Below, one piece after another: positions 1-12,385 of a stretch of 64,000 nucleotides of DNA. The DNA comes from Mrakia gelida (Eukaryota > Basidiomycota > Tremellomycetes > Cystofilobasidiales > Mrakiaceae): the NCBI GenBank assembly GCA_024345305.1, contig BRON01000020.1, forward strand, positions 186,001-250,000, read 5' to 3'. Position 1 is the stretch's first letter. Each line of letters begins with the position of its first letter. A program made the position numbers and the translations under genes. The notes beneath the pieces were generated by a model. It was given only the letters and a program-made list of their open reading frames with translations, was not told where the DNA came from and did no database searches.

Positions 1-1786
1 CCACTCCACACTCCCTACACCAACCTCCCGAAGGTGCAGAGCAGAGAGGGAGGTGTAGACTGCCGAACGCGAAGTCGAGTCGGAAAGGAAAGGAACGGAA
101 AGTCAGAACGACGAGACGACGCGTGATGAACGACGATTCGAAAGAAAGATCGAGAACTGACCATCGTGGAACGTCGCATTAGTAGCTCCAAGTCCATGGA
201 AGAACGAGAACCGCGATTCGGGTCCGGCGAGAAGGTTGGGGAGGTGCTGGAAGAAGGCTTTGAGCTCGTCGTATCCTTCCGAGAAGGTGTCGAAGTAGAT
301 GATGTCGAACCCTCCCTCCTCGTAGATCGCACCGCTCTCCTCCTCAACCCAATCTTGCCACTTCCCTTTGAGGACTCGCCTGTGGGACGAAAGACGAGGA
401 GAGTCAGCGAGGAAAACGCGCGACGAGAACGAGCGAAGAGCTGAAGACGAACAGGTTGGGCTTGTTCTCCGTCGTCCATCCCGTCAATTCCATGTGCTCG
501 AGAACGGAAGGGTGAGGTTCGATGATGGTGTGGATGAGAGGTGAAGGTGAGAGTTCCTGGAACATCGTGTCGATCTGTGATGGAACGAAAGAGGACGAAG
601 GGACGCGATCAGATGTTGCTCGTCCGAAGAAAGCTCCGTTGAGTCGCGAGCGCTTCCAGCTTTCGTGCGAGAGCTTCGTCGAGAGCTTCTTTGAGACTGG
701 TCGTGGATGAACTCACTATTCCGAGTCCGAATCCGACGTTCAACACTCTCAGTCCCTCGCCGTCCTCTCCCTTCATTCCCTCCGTCAACTTCTCGACCGT
801 CAACCTCATGATCCCCTCCTCCCACCTCATCATCACTCCATCTAAACTCAGACCAGCCAGAACCAGAAGTCGCTGTCAGTCAATAGTCTTCGACTCGTGG
901 CAGAACAGGAACGAAACGAAACGAGGCGAAACGTCGAACTCACTTCCATCCTCGTCCACGACCCTCTCCCTCCCCTCGTCGTCCTTCAAATAGGTCAACT
1001 TGCTCTCGAGGAACTTGGCGGTGTTTCCAGCCATGGTGTCGGCCTCTCCGTCCTTGAGGACGAGGTGGTTGGGGTTGTCAACGGGCATGAGGAGGGATTT
1101 GGAGGAGAGGAGGGAGAGGAGGAATTCTGATCGGACTCCGTGGGACTGAAGGATGGAGTAGATGGCGGAGTTGTTGAGGGAGAGCGCGATGTCGCTGGGG
1201 CAGTAGCCGAGGATGTCGACTGAGGTGAAAAGAGCAGGACGAAGGTGGAGAAGAGGAGGGAGGGGGAGGGGGGGGGGAGAAGAGGTGAGCTTCGACGATC
1301 TTGACGTTTGCTCTTCTGAAGAGCCGTTTTCGGGCAGGACCCCCCATCAAAGCTCGTCTACGCCTTCCATGTCCCAGAGAAAGAAGTGGAAGATCAAGAA
1401 AGAAAAACGAGAGGACGTACCAGCGTTCCAAACAGCTCCATTCTTAAGCAGTACCTTGACCATCTCGACGTCCTCCCTCTCGGCCGCATAGTGCATAGCA
1501 GTCCATCCCAGCTCGTCCGCATACCAAGCAGGAGCATCGGACTCCTTCAAGAGCTTGAGGACATCCTCGGAAGTCTGAAGAGAAGAATGCAGAGGGCACG
1601 TCAGGACGGAGGAAGGGGACTTGATGTTGAGCTCAAACTTGCGAGCTCAACGACTTTTGGAGCGGAAGGGAAAGAGAGAACGAGACTTGCTCCGTGCTGA
1701 GAAGCGTTGAGGAGAGCGGTACCAGCTTGGACGAGCTCCTCCTCGTCGGTGGTGGGTTGTTGAGAGGTTGAGGCTTCGGCGGACAT
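1..1786 (-). CDS. RMT2: Protein arginine N-methyltransferase 2 (RMT2), C-terminus cut by window edge
   Basis: An ankyrin plus AdoMet methyltransferase protein. In yeast this family methylates the delta nitrogen of an arginine in ribosomal protein Rpl12. Seven exons are visible. The N-terminus starts MSAEAST at 1786, followed by an ankyrin-like unit (GWTAMHYAAE, then VKVLLKNGA). The catalytic part has NGVMMRWE, the AdoMet-binding loop VLNVGFGLGI, then IDTMFQEL, IIEPHPSVLEHM, FDIIYFDTFSEGYDEL and FSFFHGLGATNATFHD. The last visible exon (about 60 down to 1) reads SALHLREVGVGSVEW and runs off the window, so only a short C-terminal tail is missing. The first intron (1575-1690) is best read as GC-AG, because this joins the ankyrin repeat without a gap; a GT alternative adds about nine residues. 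Order and motifs match the family closely; identification is firm, exact exon ends less so. Confidence 0.92.
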
Positions 1787-2195
1787 CTAGGAGGGACGAG
1801 GGAGGGAGGGAAGGAGGGGGAGGAAGGAGCGTAAAGGTCAGCTCGACGAAGGCTCTTCCACACCGCCTGAGAGCGTCTCCTCTCGATCTCAGATGATCAC
1901 GAAGACTTAGATAGAGATGGAAAGGAATTGTTCGCTCACCTCGAGAAGTTGAAGAGCTCTGAGAAGAGAGAAGGGGTCGTGGTCGGTGCCGACCTCTCGA
2001 AATCGCAGCGACGAGGTCGAGGTTCCTTTCCCTTCCTTAGTTACGGTCGCAGAAAACACCTTGCAAGGCGATAGCATATCAAGTGAAGCAGACACAGCGC
2101 CACTGCCAAGAAAATGATACGAAAGCCGAGGTTCTCAAACATCTTCTCTTCCTGCACCCCTCGTTCGCGACGCGTCCCAACCCCTCCGCTTGCCC
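1787..2195. other. Intergenic, RMT2 upstream region
   Basis: About 410 bp between the stop of the F-box-like gene and the RMT2 start; both genes are on the minus strand. A purine-rich run (GAGGGAGGG type, 1795-1825) lies directly before the RMT2 start and is read as a pyrimidine-rich leader on the transcribed strand. A leader intron is possible because AG directly precedes the ATG. No gene was recognised. Confidence 0.5.
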
Positions 2196-3612
2196 TCAGC
2201 CCCTCGGAGTCCACTCCTCCCCATTCCGATCCACCAGCACCAAACCCGCCTTCTCCAGCATCTCCACCGCCTCCACCACCTCTTCCATCTTTGAATCTTC
2301 AGCCACCCCTTCACTTCGTCGAAACGAAAGCGACCAAAACCCAACCTTCCTCAAAGACGGGAACTTCTTCTCCTTCCCTCCTTCTCCTCCTGCTCCACCA
2401 ACAACCTTCAGCACCTCCTCCAGCATACTCGAGACCCTCTTCTCCTCCCTCAGAGGCTCCCCTCTCGCCCGCGCCGGATCCCCTAACATCATCATCTCAA
2501 CCGTCTCATTCCCTACCCTCAAACTCCCCGCCAGATCCCCCGTATCGATATCCAAAGAGAGTGTCTTGACCTTCGAAAGCGACCTCAGAACCTGCGGCGG
2601 GAGAGGTAGTCCATGGTTGAACGTCTCGCACTGAAGGTGAAAGAACTCGAGTCGACCACCGATCCTCCCCTTCAGGGCGTCGAGCAAAGCTGTCGTGTTT
2701 CCTGAATGGTAGGGCTTCCAACCGTCGATCCTGACTGACAGTTTGGTAAGACTGGGAGGGAGGGGAGCGTAGATGATGTCGTTGAAGAGGTAGGAGTTGT
2801 TTTGGGAGTAGAGGTCGAGGGAGACGAGGTGGGAGGAGGAGGACGTGACGTCGAAGAAGTTGGAGAGGAGGAAGGTGGATGCTGGAGCGTCGCCGTCGGG
2901 GTAGATGGAGTGGATTTGGGAGGGGGTGAGTTTTTGGTAGGCTGGGAGGGTGAGAGTTAGGGAGAGGGGGTTGGGTTTGACGAGGGGAGAGGAGGAGGAT
3001 CGATTCCGTCGGTTTCGATGTTCTCTAGGTTGGGATGAAGGTCGATGTGCTGAAGGTTGGGTAGGAGGTAGAGGGAGGTGGTGATGTCCAGTTGCTCGTA
3101 GGCCCATGTTGAGGGAGGGACGTTGATCGTGAATGAACGAACGAGAAAAGCGAGATCCGGACGACGTTCGAGCGTTCTCTCGAGTTTTGAGACCTGGGAT
3201 GACCAACCGTACTCGGAGCTTGAGCGAAGACGACGGTATCATAGAGGAGTGGGGTTGCGTATTCCTGTGAGAGAAAAGGTGAGGAAGATGTCAGTATGAG
3301 CCCAGAGGAAAGGACAGCGGGAGGACGGGAAATCGAGCTCACGTTCCACGTCTTTGAGATCAGCGCAAGATTGAACAGGGTCTCCATCGTCGTTCCAGCC
3401 TCTTCCAGACCATCTCTGTCGTAGAGGGAAGGTTGAGGTAGTTCTATCGATTTGAGGATGATCTCGAATTGGAGCACGAGCGGGAGAGGTCGAAGAGGAC
3501 GAGAGAGCTGAGGATCCGAAACAGTTGCCCTGAGCGCGGAGGGAAGAGGGACAGTTCAGCATTTGATCTGGTCTAAGCTTGAGAGCTGATAAGGAAACTT
3601 GGGGTCGCACAT
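2196..3612 (-). CDS. F-box-like protein with an apparent reading-frame break
   Basis: The opening follows an F-box-like pattern: LPLVLQFEIILKSI, then PSLYDRD, then LFNLALISKTWN, a splice, and EYATPLLYDTVVF. I place the start at 3612 (MCDP), spliced by a GTTTCC...CAG intron to KATVSDPQL; the phases agree. A second intron follows SKTWN. The exon continues as LERTLERRPDLAFLVRSFT and LPNLQHIDLHPNLENIET, then meets a stop near 2955. Clear coding sense resumes in another frame (VSLDLYSQNN, LEFFHLQCETFNHG, SKVKTLSLDIDTG) and runs to the stop at 2196. No GT-AG intron restores the frame, so this is a one-base error in the sequence or a real frameshift. Family knowledge suggests an SCF ubiquitin-ligase adaptor; no leucine-rich repeats are clear. 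Confidence 0.6.
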
Positions 3613-3986
3613 GGTTTGTTGAGGAGTTGTTTGTGAGGCGATGGAGAGTGAAGACGAGAGCGAGTCGGGATACCGCGGGCTGAAAGAGACGAGCAGGTTT
3701 GGAGAGCGAGTCTGAGAGGAAAGTTGTTCGAGGATGAGTTGAAACTGGGAGAGGGGAGGGCTGAGACGACGTCGAGAAGATCGAGAGATGTTTTCGTGAG
3801 GATAGTGTCGACGTGGTTGATGGGGAACGAATGAAGAGCTCGGGCTTCCGTGTCGCCCTTCCCCTCCTTCGGCACGAGAGGGATGAGCTCGCTTTTCTTT
3901 CGACCTTCTAACCATCAGCACCTTCAAGACCCCCCCCACTTTCTTTTCCTTTCTCTTTCTCTCTCCCCCACCCTCTCTCTCGGACG
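3613..3986. other. Divergent intergenic region
   Basis: About 370 bp between the F-box-like gene (minus) and the LETM1 gene (plus). The right end is a strong C/T tract (about 3910-3980) just before the LETM1 start. Minus-strand open frames here (for example 3573-3875) lack recognisable protein character and are treated as leader sequence. Confidence 0.5.
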
Positions 3987-6900
3987 ATGTACTCGCCTTC
4001 GACTTCTCTTCAACGGAGGGCGGCCTCGTCGACGCTGTCAGCTTCCTCCTCCTCCTCGAGGCCGTCGTCCTTCCTTCTCCCTCGACTTCCCTCCCTCCTC
4101 AACTCGACCTCCAGCCTCCCTCGTTCATCCTCCTCCCTCTTCGCCTCCTCCTCCCCTCGTCGGTCCTACAGCGTGCTCCCTCCCTCGCACTCTCAGCGAC
4201 AGTCGTCCCTGTTCACGGTCGGGCAATCTCGCTCGTCTCTGATCCTCCCTCCTTCGACCATCTCCCATCTCACCAAAATCGTATCCCAGAGATCGTTCGC
4301 TTCCTCAACTCCTCCCACTCCCACTCCCACCACCACTCCCGTCAAGGTCGACGAGAAGGCCGCCTCCAAGGATGTTGCTGCTCCTGCTGCTTCGTCGACG
4401 AAGGAGGTAGCGACTCCCAAGAAGACGACGTGGGACAAGGTCAAGCACGAGGCAAAGCATTACTGGGAGAGTTCAAAGCTGCTCGCCCACGAAGTCAGGA
4501 TCTCGTGGAAGATTCAGAAGAAGGTCCTCAAGGGTGGATCCTTGACCAGGCGAGAACAACGTCAAGTGAGTCGGATCTCCCCTCCCTTCCTTCTGAGCTT
4601 CGACGTTTGAGCTCGCTCGTCCCTTCCTCCCTTCCCTCTCTTCCTCGCCTTCTCGCCTGCCCTGTCTGACCCATCTCCTGCTCTCTCCCCAAACAGCTCA
4701 AGCGAACCACCGTCGATCTCCTTCGACTCCTCCCCTTCTCGGTCTTCGTCATCATCCCTGGACTCGAGCTCCTCCTCCCCGTCTTCCTCAAGTTCTTCCC
4801 CAACATGCTCCCTTCCACCTTCGAGGACAAGTTCGCTGCCGTTAGTTGCCTTCCGATTCTTCCAAACCATACCATCGAACCTCGATCTGACCACTTCATG
4901 TATTTGCGCTGGGGATTCTTGCTTGGGAATCCACAGGAGGAGAAGCAGAGGAAACTCCTTCGAGTTCGAATCAACATGGCCAAGTTCCTTCAGGAAACCA
5001 TCTCGGAAAGTGGACTCAAGGCCAACGACGTCGTCAAGAGTGACGAGTTCAAGCAGTTCTTCAGGAAGGTGCGTTTATCCTCCCTCTTGTGCTTTGAGGC
5101 TCGCAGACCTGCTCTGTCGTCGCGTTCGTTCCAGCTCGAGCTGATCGCTGTCTTTCCCTCCCTCGCCTCCTCGACCCCCGTCTCCCTCGTCGACCTTCGT
5201 GTCCCTACTCTCTCTCCTTCCTATACTCGCGAATTTCCCGGTATCAGGTCCGATCCACTGGAGAGTCGCCTTCCAAGGAGGACATCATCAAGGTCGCTCA
5301 GCTCTTCAAGTCGGACGTCACGCTCGATAACTTGTCTCGACCTCAGATCGTCTCCGTCTGCAGGTACATGAAGATCCATGCTTTCGGAACCGATAACTTC
5401 ATGAGGCATCAAATCAGGAACCGACTCGACCAGATCAGGAAGGACGATGCTGTGAGTTCGACTTTCTTCCTCCTCCCTCTCGTCTTCGCTCGCGTCTTTC
5501 GCAGACTCGCGTTGTTCCAATATCTCCCTCAGTCGAACGACATAGCGATACTTCAACCTGATAAGAGGGCAATGACTGACCCTTTTCCTTCCTGCGTCCC
5601 CACAGGTCATCCTCGAGGAGGGCGTCGACTCTCTCTCCGTCTCCGAACTCCAAATGGCCTGCCAGTCTCGAGGAGTTCGATTCTCCGGAGTCTCTCCTTC
5701 CGCTCTTCGACGGGAGCTCGCCTCTTGGATCGATCTTCATTACACCAACAAGATCTCGGGAGTTCTCCTCGTCCTGAGTCGAGCGTTCCACTTCAACGAG
5801 GAGGGAGCCGACGTGATCAAGAGTTTGGAGTCGACGTTGGCCAGTTTGCCCGACAACTTGGTTCGTTCTCTCGCTTTGTCGACCTTGACGAGCTCGGTTT
5901 AGTCGTCGAAGTGACGTCTTCGCGAGAAGCTCTCAACTGACGACGCGTTCTCGCTTTCTTTCGTTCCCTTTCCAGCTCTCGGAGGCCGAGCTCGACGTTC
6001 TTGGACCCGAGGCTTCGTTCCAGGAGAAGATGGAGGTGCTCCAGCAGCAGCAGGATCTTATTGAGGAGGAGGCTGTTCAGGAGAAGGTTCGTCGTCTCTC
6101 TGCTCACTGGACGAGCGCTTCTCGGACGAGCCGTCGAGCTGACCTTTCGTCTCTCGCTTTCTTGCTTCCCCTTCGTAGGAGGAGGAGAGTGCCCGAAAGG
6201 AAGCCAAGGAACTCGAGGAGCGAATCAAGGCTGAGGAGAAGGCTCGAAAGGACGAGGAGCGAGCTGCGATGGATCGGGAGGAGAACGAGGCGAAGGCTTT
6301 GTTGCCTGAGGCTGAGGTGAGTTTGCGTCGCTTCTCTCTTTCCTTCTCAATGATACGATACTTATCCTCTCTCTTCGCATGCTTCTTCGTTTTCAGCTTC
6401 GAGAGAAGGAGGTTGAGGTCGAGGAGCCCGTCGATGATGCTCGAATGACCAAGGAGCAGGTTCGTCGCGTTCGATTATGTCTCCCTCGTCGTTTCCCACG
6501 ATCTGACCTTCTTGACTTCGTTCGCGATACCAGGTCCAAGAACTCGCCGAGGCTCTCTCGATCTTGTCCGCCAAGTCTTCCATCGTCAAGGAGAGGAACG
6601 AGCTCAAGACTTTGATGGAGGAGAATATCGCGTCTGAGCAGGTTCGTCGCTCCCCTCCTCCGCCCTCTCTTCCTCTTCTCTTCTTTTTCGACCTCCTCCC
6701 CGTCTCTCGTGCTGACATCAACTCCCTCTCCATCTCGCTCTCGCCTCTCACAGGACTCCAAGGCTCATCCCGACGAGGCAGACAAGATCGACACCTCCCT
6801 CTCGAAGCGAATCCGATCCATGCTCACCAAGATCGACGCTCAGCTCGAGGCCTACGACGCCAAGGTTGGAGGTTCGCTCAAGATGATCGAGGTCGACGGA

Positions 6901-7581
6901 CAGGGAAAGATCTCGCTCGCGGATCTCGAGAAGGCGTTCGGTACCATCAAGCACAAGCCTGACGAGGAGAAGATGGCTACGATCTTGGAGAAGCTGGATA
7001 CCGATCACGATGGTTTCGTTGTGAGTACCGACATCCTGACTCCTCGTTTTCCTCGTCTGCTGGACTGGGACGAGCTGGGAGGCAGGAGGGAACTGCGTTT
7101 CGCGAAAGAAAACGAGAACGAGGGCTGATCTCTCTCGCGTCCTCGTTCTTCCCTTCTTCTCTAGGTTCTGGAACACGTTATCGCTCTCACTCAGGACCAC
7201 GGTGAGTCCTCCGTCCTTCCTCTCTACACTCAATCCCTCCACCTCGGACAGAACCTCGTCGAAGGAACCGCTCAGAACTGACCAAGACGCGTTGGGCTCC
7301 TCCTTTCTCCTCCTCCTCGTTGGTCTTTGCTCCCCTCCCCTCCAGGCCTCGGAGTCGTCATTGATGATACCGCGAAGACTCTCCTCGGTCAGGGAGCGGA
7401 CCTCAAGAAGGCGCCCGTCGTGGACTCCAAGTACGTTCTGCACTCGCTTTTCTCCATCGAAGAACGGGAGACGACTGGAGACGGAGGGCTGACTTTTGAA
7501 TCGCTTCCTCTGCCGCTCCGGCCCTTCGTTCCGTTTCGTTTTCGCAGAGCTCCTACCAGGAAGGACATCGTCGAGGAGTGA
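3987..7581 (+). CDS. MDM38: LETM1/Mdm38 mitochondrial inner-membrane protein
   Basis: LETM1 family: needed for mitochondrial K+/H+ exchange and volume control, and in yeast a ribosome receptor at the inner membrane. Thirteen exons can be laid out (3987-4565, 4697-4840, 4937-5068, 5248-5451, 5606-5860, 5976-6086 and seven more). The N-terminus is a long Ser/Arg-rich, acid-poor mitochondrial presequence. The family core follows: KTTWDKVKHEAKHYW, a membrane segment LLRLLPFSVFVIIPGLELLL with its conserved proline, then FFPNMLPSTF, the ribosome-binding-like domain (SVCRYMKIHAFGTDNFMRHQ), and LSVSELQMACQSRGV. The C-terminal half is coiled coil (EKMEVLQQQQDLIEEEAV onward) ending in an EF-hand-like loop DTDHDGFVVLEH, whose twelfth position is His rather than Glu/Asp, so calcium binding is doubtful. 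The product is somewhat longer than yeast Mdm38. Confidence 0.93.
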
Positions 7582-8190
7582 TCTGTATAGATGGAACTTC
7601 CAAGGCGTGCTTACAGTGGAGAGCTCGGTGGCCTCTGAAGCGAGAAATTTCTTACCGGGAAAAAGAGCGACGAGAAAAGGTTCGGTTCGAGAAGCAAAGT
7701 GACGACGATCTCGTCCTCTCCGACGTCGACGGACGCTCGTTTCTCCCTGCATATATAGATCTCTCTCGCGACGCATCTGTTCTGGGTAAGGATCTCCCAG
7801 TGGTGATGAGGATGTTTTTCTCGGAGAAGGAGTTGGGAAAGCGACGTCAGCTCGAGGAGGGAGGAATGGTCTCAACCCTTGCACCTCAGCTTGAAATCAA
7901 GCGTCCCCTTCCTCCAGCGAAGAACCACTTCTCCCCTCAAACCACCACCCTCTCCCCTTCCCCCCCTCCCCCTCTCTTTCCGTACGTATCTCGCCCTTCT
8001 TTGAGCTCTTCGTATGCTCGCACATAGCGCATACAGCGAGTCGAGCATGGAAACGTCGAGGAGCGACAGAGAGCTGACCTTCTTTTTCGCCATCTTGCTC
8101 CTCCTCCCTCCCTTCCTCTCTCCCTCCTCCCCTCCCTCCCCCCTTCCCCCTCTCGCTGCTCTCTTTTGCTCTTACCAGCTCTCCTTCATC
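7582..8190. other. Intergenic, transketolase promoter and leader
   Basis: About 610 bp holding the 3' end of the LETM1 gene and the upstream region of transketolase. A TATA-like GCATATATAG lies at about 7749. From about 8090 to 8160 the plus strand is almost pure C/T, as expected for a strong pyrimidine-rich leader. No gene was recognised. Confidence 0.5.
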
Positions 8191-11100
8191 ATGGCTTCTT
8201 TCACCAAGGACGACGAACTGGCCGTCAACACCATCAGGGCTCTTGCCGTCGATACCGTCTCCAAGGCCAACTCCGGGCACCCTGGTACGTGAACCTCTTT
8301 CAAACTCTCCTCTCTCTTCCTCTCTGAATGCTCCAGACTCGGTTCAGGGTGGGAAAGGGAGAGAAGAGGCAGAAGAAGATCTTCCTCGCGATATCCGAGT
8401 TGAAAAATTACTCCGATACGTGGAGATCTGCGAGGATATCACCCGCCTTATCGGCCGACCTCCCAGCTCGATTGGATGGGGAGGACTCGTTCCCTTCGAA
8501 GGCGCTCTCGTTTTTTTACAGAGGCGTCCTGTCCCTTCTTCAGCCTCTCCTCCCCTCCTCTCCGCACTCTACTAGAGCGAACCCATCTCCAATCGCATCG
8601 ATAAGAGGAGAAAGCTGCAGCTTGAGAAACAGCCCTCACTCTTCTTCTGAGAAGGAGCTCGTTTCTCTCCCTTTCGTCGCGTTTCTTCCTCGACCTCACC
8701 TCCCTTCCCCACTCCTCCCTCCTTCTCTCGTCCTCATCTCCCCGGCCCGCATTTTCAATTTTCTGACCTCTTCCCTCTTCTTCTCCTTTCACAGGAGCTC
8801 CCATGGGAATGGCGCCGGTCGCTCACGTTCTGTGGTCCAAGTGAGTTTTCGAAGGCCATCTCTTCTTCGCTCGGAGCAGCTCCCTGATCTCCCCTTCTCC
8901 TTCGTTTCCCGCTCTTCTCCTTCGCAGGTTCCTCACCGCCAACCCCAAGAACTCTAAGTGGATCAACAGGGATCGATTCGTTCTCTCCAACGGACATGCG
9001 TTCGTCCTCCTTTCACCTTCTCTTTTGCCGTCGTCGTCGAAGAACGAGCTCGGCTGACGCTCATCTCTCGCACGTTGCTCCCTTTTTATCTTTCTTCCGT
9101 CCTCTTCAGTTGCGCTCTCCAATACGTTATGCTCCACCTCCTCGGCTACAAGCTCTCCATCGAGGACCTCAAGCAGTTCAGGCAGCTCGGATCCGTCACT
9201 CCTGGACACCCTGAGGTTCACGTCACCGACGGTTCGTCTGCTCTTTCTCGAGCTCATCTCCTTCTCCCTTCCTTCCATCGCTGACTTTTCTCTCTCTCGC
9301 GACTTCCTTCTTTTCCATCACTCAGGTATTGAGGTCACCACCGGACCCCTCGGACAGGGATTCGCCAACGCCGTCGGTCTTGCCATCGCTCAGGCTCACC
9401 TCGGAGCTACCTTCAACAAGGAGGACTTCCCCTTGATCGATAATTTCACCTACAGTTCGTCCAACCCTTCGTCTTCTTTCCCTTCGATTCGAGCTGACCT
9501 CGCTCGTTCGTTCCTGCTTCGTTCTCAGTGTTCACCGGAGATGGTTGCCTCCAGGAGGGTGTTGCCTCTGAGGCCGCTTCCCTCGCTGGGTAGGTCTCCT
9601 CGAACTCCTCTTTCCCTTCCATACTCGAGCTCACCTCTATTCGTTCCTCTTCTTCGCGTTTTACAGTCACCTCCAGCTCGGAAACCTCATCGCCGTTTAC
9701 GACGACAACCACATCACCATCGACGGAAACACTAACGTCTCCTTCACTGAGGACGTCGAGAAGAGGTTCGAGGCTTACGGATGGGAGCACATCCACGTCA
9801 AGAACGGAGATTCGTGAGTTGGCTATCTCTTTCAACTTGCTTCGAGGTTGACACGTCGAGTTCGAGCACTGACGAGCTCTTTCCTCGCCTCTCTTCCACT
9901 GCCTTCAGCGATCTCGCTGGTATCGCCGCCGCCATCGCCCAGGCCAAGAAGTCCACCACCAAGCCCACCATCATCCGACTCACCACCACCATCGGATTCG
10001 GATCCAAGCTTCAGGGAACTCACGGTGTTCACGGAGCTCGTGAGTCTTAGCCTCTCTTCAATCTCGAGCTCGCCTCGAAACCGACTTGGGCTGACCTCGA
10101 CCTTCCTCTCTCACAGCCCTCAAGAAGGACGACGTTGTCGCCCTCAAGGAGAAGTTCGGACTCGACCCCAACGCCTTCTTCGCCGTTCCCCAGACCTCGT
10201 ACGACATCTACAACAAGATCGCTGAGAAGGGAGCTGAGGCCAACGCCAAGTGGGACGCCCTCTTCGCCTCCTACCAGCAGAAGTACCCCGCCGAGGGAGC
10301 CGAGTTCGCTCGACGAGTCGCTGGAGAGCTCCCTGAGGGGTGGGAGAAGCACCTTCCCGTTTACAAGCTCGGAGACGCCGCCGTTGGATCGAGGAAGTAC
10401 TCCGAGGTCGTCCTCGAGGCTCTTGCCGCTCCTCTTCCTGAGCTCGTTGGAGGATCCGCCGATCTTACTGGATCCAACTTCACTCGATGGCAGAAGGCTA
10501 TCGACTTCCAGCCTCCTCAGACTGGACTCGGAGATTACTCTGGTCGATACATCCGATACGGTGTTCGTGAGCACGGTGAGTGTCGACGCGGTTACCTTCT
10601 TCTTTTCGCTCGAGCTTTTCGTGCTGACCTTCTCGTCCTTCTCTCCTTCTTCCTCAGCCATGGGTGCTATCATGAACGGTCTCCACGCTTACGGAGCCAT
10701 CGTCCCCTTTGGAGGAACCTTCCTCAACTTCGTGAGCTCATTTCTCCTCTTCTCGCTCGTCTTCTTCCCTTCGCTGACCTCGCTCTTCCCTTCCTTCCTC
10801 GCTCAGGTCTCCTACGCTGCCGGAGCCGTCCGACTTTCCGCTCTTTCCCACCACCAGGTCATCTGGGTCGCGACCCACGAGTGAGTCCTCCTCGTTCCCT
10901 TCCGCTCTCGCCTTCGAGCTTTCCGTTCTGACCTTCGCTCGTTCCTTCCTTCCTTTCAGCTCCATCGGACTCGGAGAGGATGGACCTACTCACCAGCCGG
11001 TCGAGACCGTCGCTTGGTTGAGGGCTCTCCCCAACTGTGCCGTCTGGCGACCCGCGGACGGAAACGAGACTTCGGCCGCTTACCTCGTCGCTCTCAAGTC

Positions 11101-11929
11101 CAAGCACACCCCCTCCGTTCTCGCCCTCTCCAGGCAGAACCTTCCCCAGCTCGAGAACTCGACCATCGAGAACGCCTCCAAGGGAGGTTACGTCGTTCAC
11201 GAGGACAAGTCCGGTTCGTCCATCTTCAGTCTCGTCTTCGATGAGCTCGCGCGTGTCGAAAGCTAAAACGCTGACTCCCTTCCTTCTCTCCTTCTTCCTT
11301 CTCTCTCTCGCTTGCAGCCGACATCACCCTCATCTCCACCGGATCGGAAGTCGCTATCGTCGTTGAGGCCGTCGAGACCCTCGCCAAGCAGGGTGTCAAG
11401 GCTCGAGTCGTCTCCCTCCCCTGTTGGGAGGTCTTCGAGGAGCAGCCCGTCGCTTACAAGCTCGCTGTCATCCCCTCCGGAGCTCCCGTTATGTCCGTTG
11501 AGGCTTACAACACCTTCGGTTAGTGCTCTCGTCCTTCCTCTATCTTCTACTGTCGCTTCGAACGCTGTCGAGCGGAACGACGACGCGAACCAAGACTTAC
11601 GCGTCGACCTTCTTTCGCTTCTTCTCTTCCCTCTCCCAGGATGGGCTAAGTACTCTCACGAGCACTTCGGTCTCGATGGATTCGGAGCTTCCGGACCTTA
11701 CCTCAAGGTCTACGATCACTTCGAGATGAACCCCGCTGTACGTCCACCTTTCTTTCGCGGTCCCTCCCTCTCCCTCGGATCGACGCTGACTCCCCTCCTT
11801 TCCCTCTTTTCTTCTTCTACTCTGCAGGGTGTCGCCTCGCGGGCCGTCAAGGTTGTTGACTTCTACAAGCAGCGAGGAGTCCCCGTCGTCTCTCCCCTCG
11901 TCTCTGCCCTTAACAACGTCCGAGAGTAG
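8191..11929 (+). CDS. TKL1: Transketolase
   Basis: Thiamine-diphosphate enzyme of the non-oxidative pentose-phosphate pathway, moving two-carbon ketol units between sugar phosphates in the cytosol. The start [19 protein letters not shown] is typical. Family motifs appear in order: [16 protein letters not shown], the thiamine-diphosphate motif [13 protein letters not shown] with its partner [39 protein letters not shown], the second-subunit catalytic block [34 protein letters not shown], and the end [13 protein letters not shown] before the stop at 11927-11929. The gene is split by more than ten introns; the first (about 8286-8794) is about 500 nt, far longer than the rest. Length and motifs are complete, and nothing suggests loss of activity. 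Confidence 0.97.
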
Positions 11930-12385
11930 ATCTAGTCGTTTGGTGGTTCTCTTTCTTGGTAGTTCGTCTCGTTTAAGTACTGTTTTCTCTCTCTACACCT
12001 TCGCTCTGAATGCGTCATGGTTCTTTTTCTCCTTAGATTTCGCTTCTCGTTGGGTTTGGGAAAGAGCGAGAGGATGCTGGTCGCGAGGTGAGGGAAAGGG
12101 AAGAGGAGCGCGTCGATTCCCTCGACGCGTCGACCTTCCCTTCGGCTTGGAGCCAGTCCGCCCAGAGCTGCTTCGCAGAGAACGACCTTCATCTTCTTCG
12201 CAGAAGATTTCTTCTCTCTCTACCGCCCTACTGCTACAAACGTGCTCAGCACAGGAAACTCTCGGCGGCGTTCCCCTGAGTTTTTCGGATGAGTCGGTCA
12301 CGCTTCGCTTCATGCCCTCCCTCCGCTTCCCCTCCCGCTTCCTGCCTTCCTTGCTCCGACCACCACCACCCCCAACCACTCTCGA
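11930..12385. other. Intergenic
   Basis: About 455 bp: the 3' region of transketolase followed by the upstream region of the first YbjQ-family gene. No additional gene, repeat or RNA was seen. Confidence 0.5.

Noticed and set aside
2946..2985. A 40-nt GTCAAACCC...CCCAG intron to repair the F-box-like gene
   Set aside because: The branch-like CTAAC is present, but the length leaves the wrong frame and is below the usual intron size here.
6748..7884. 378-residue open frame antisense to the LETM1 gene end
   Set aside because: It runs through exons, introns and the intergenic region of the opposite strand with no domain sense; the plus strand is explained by LETM1.
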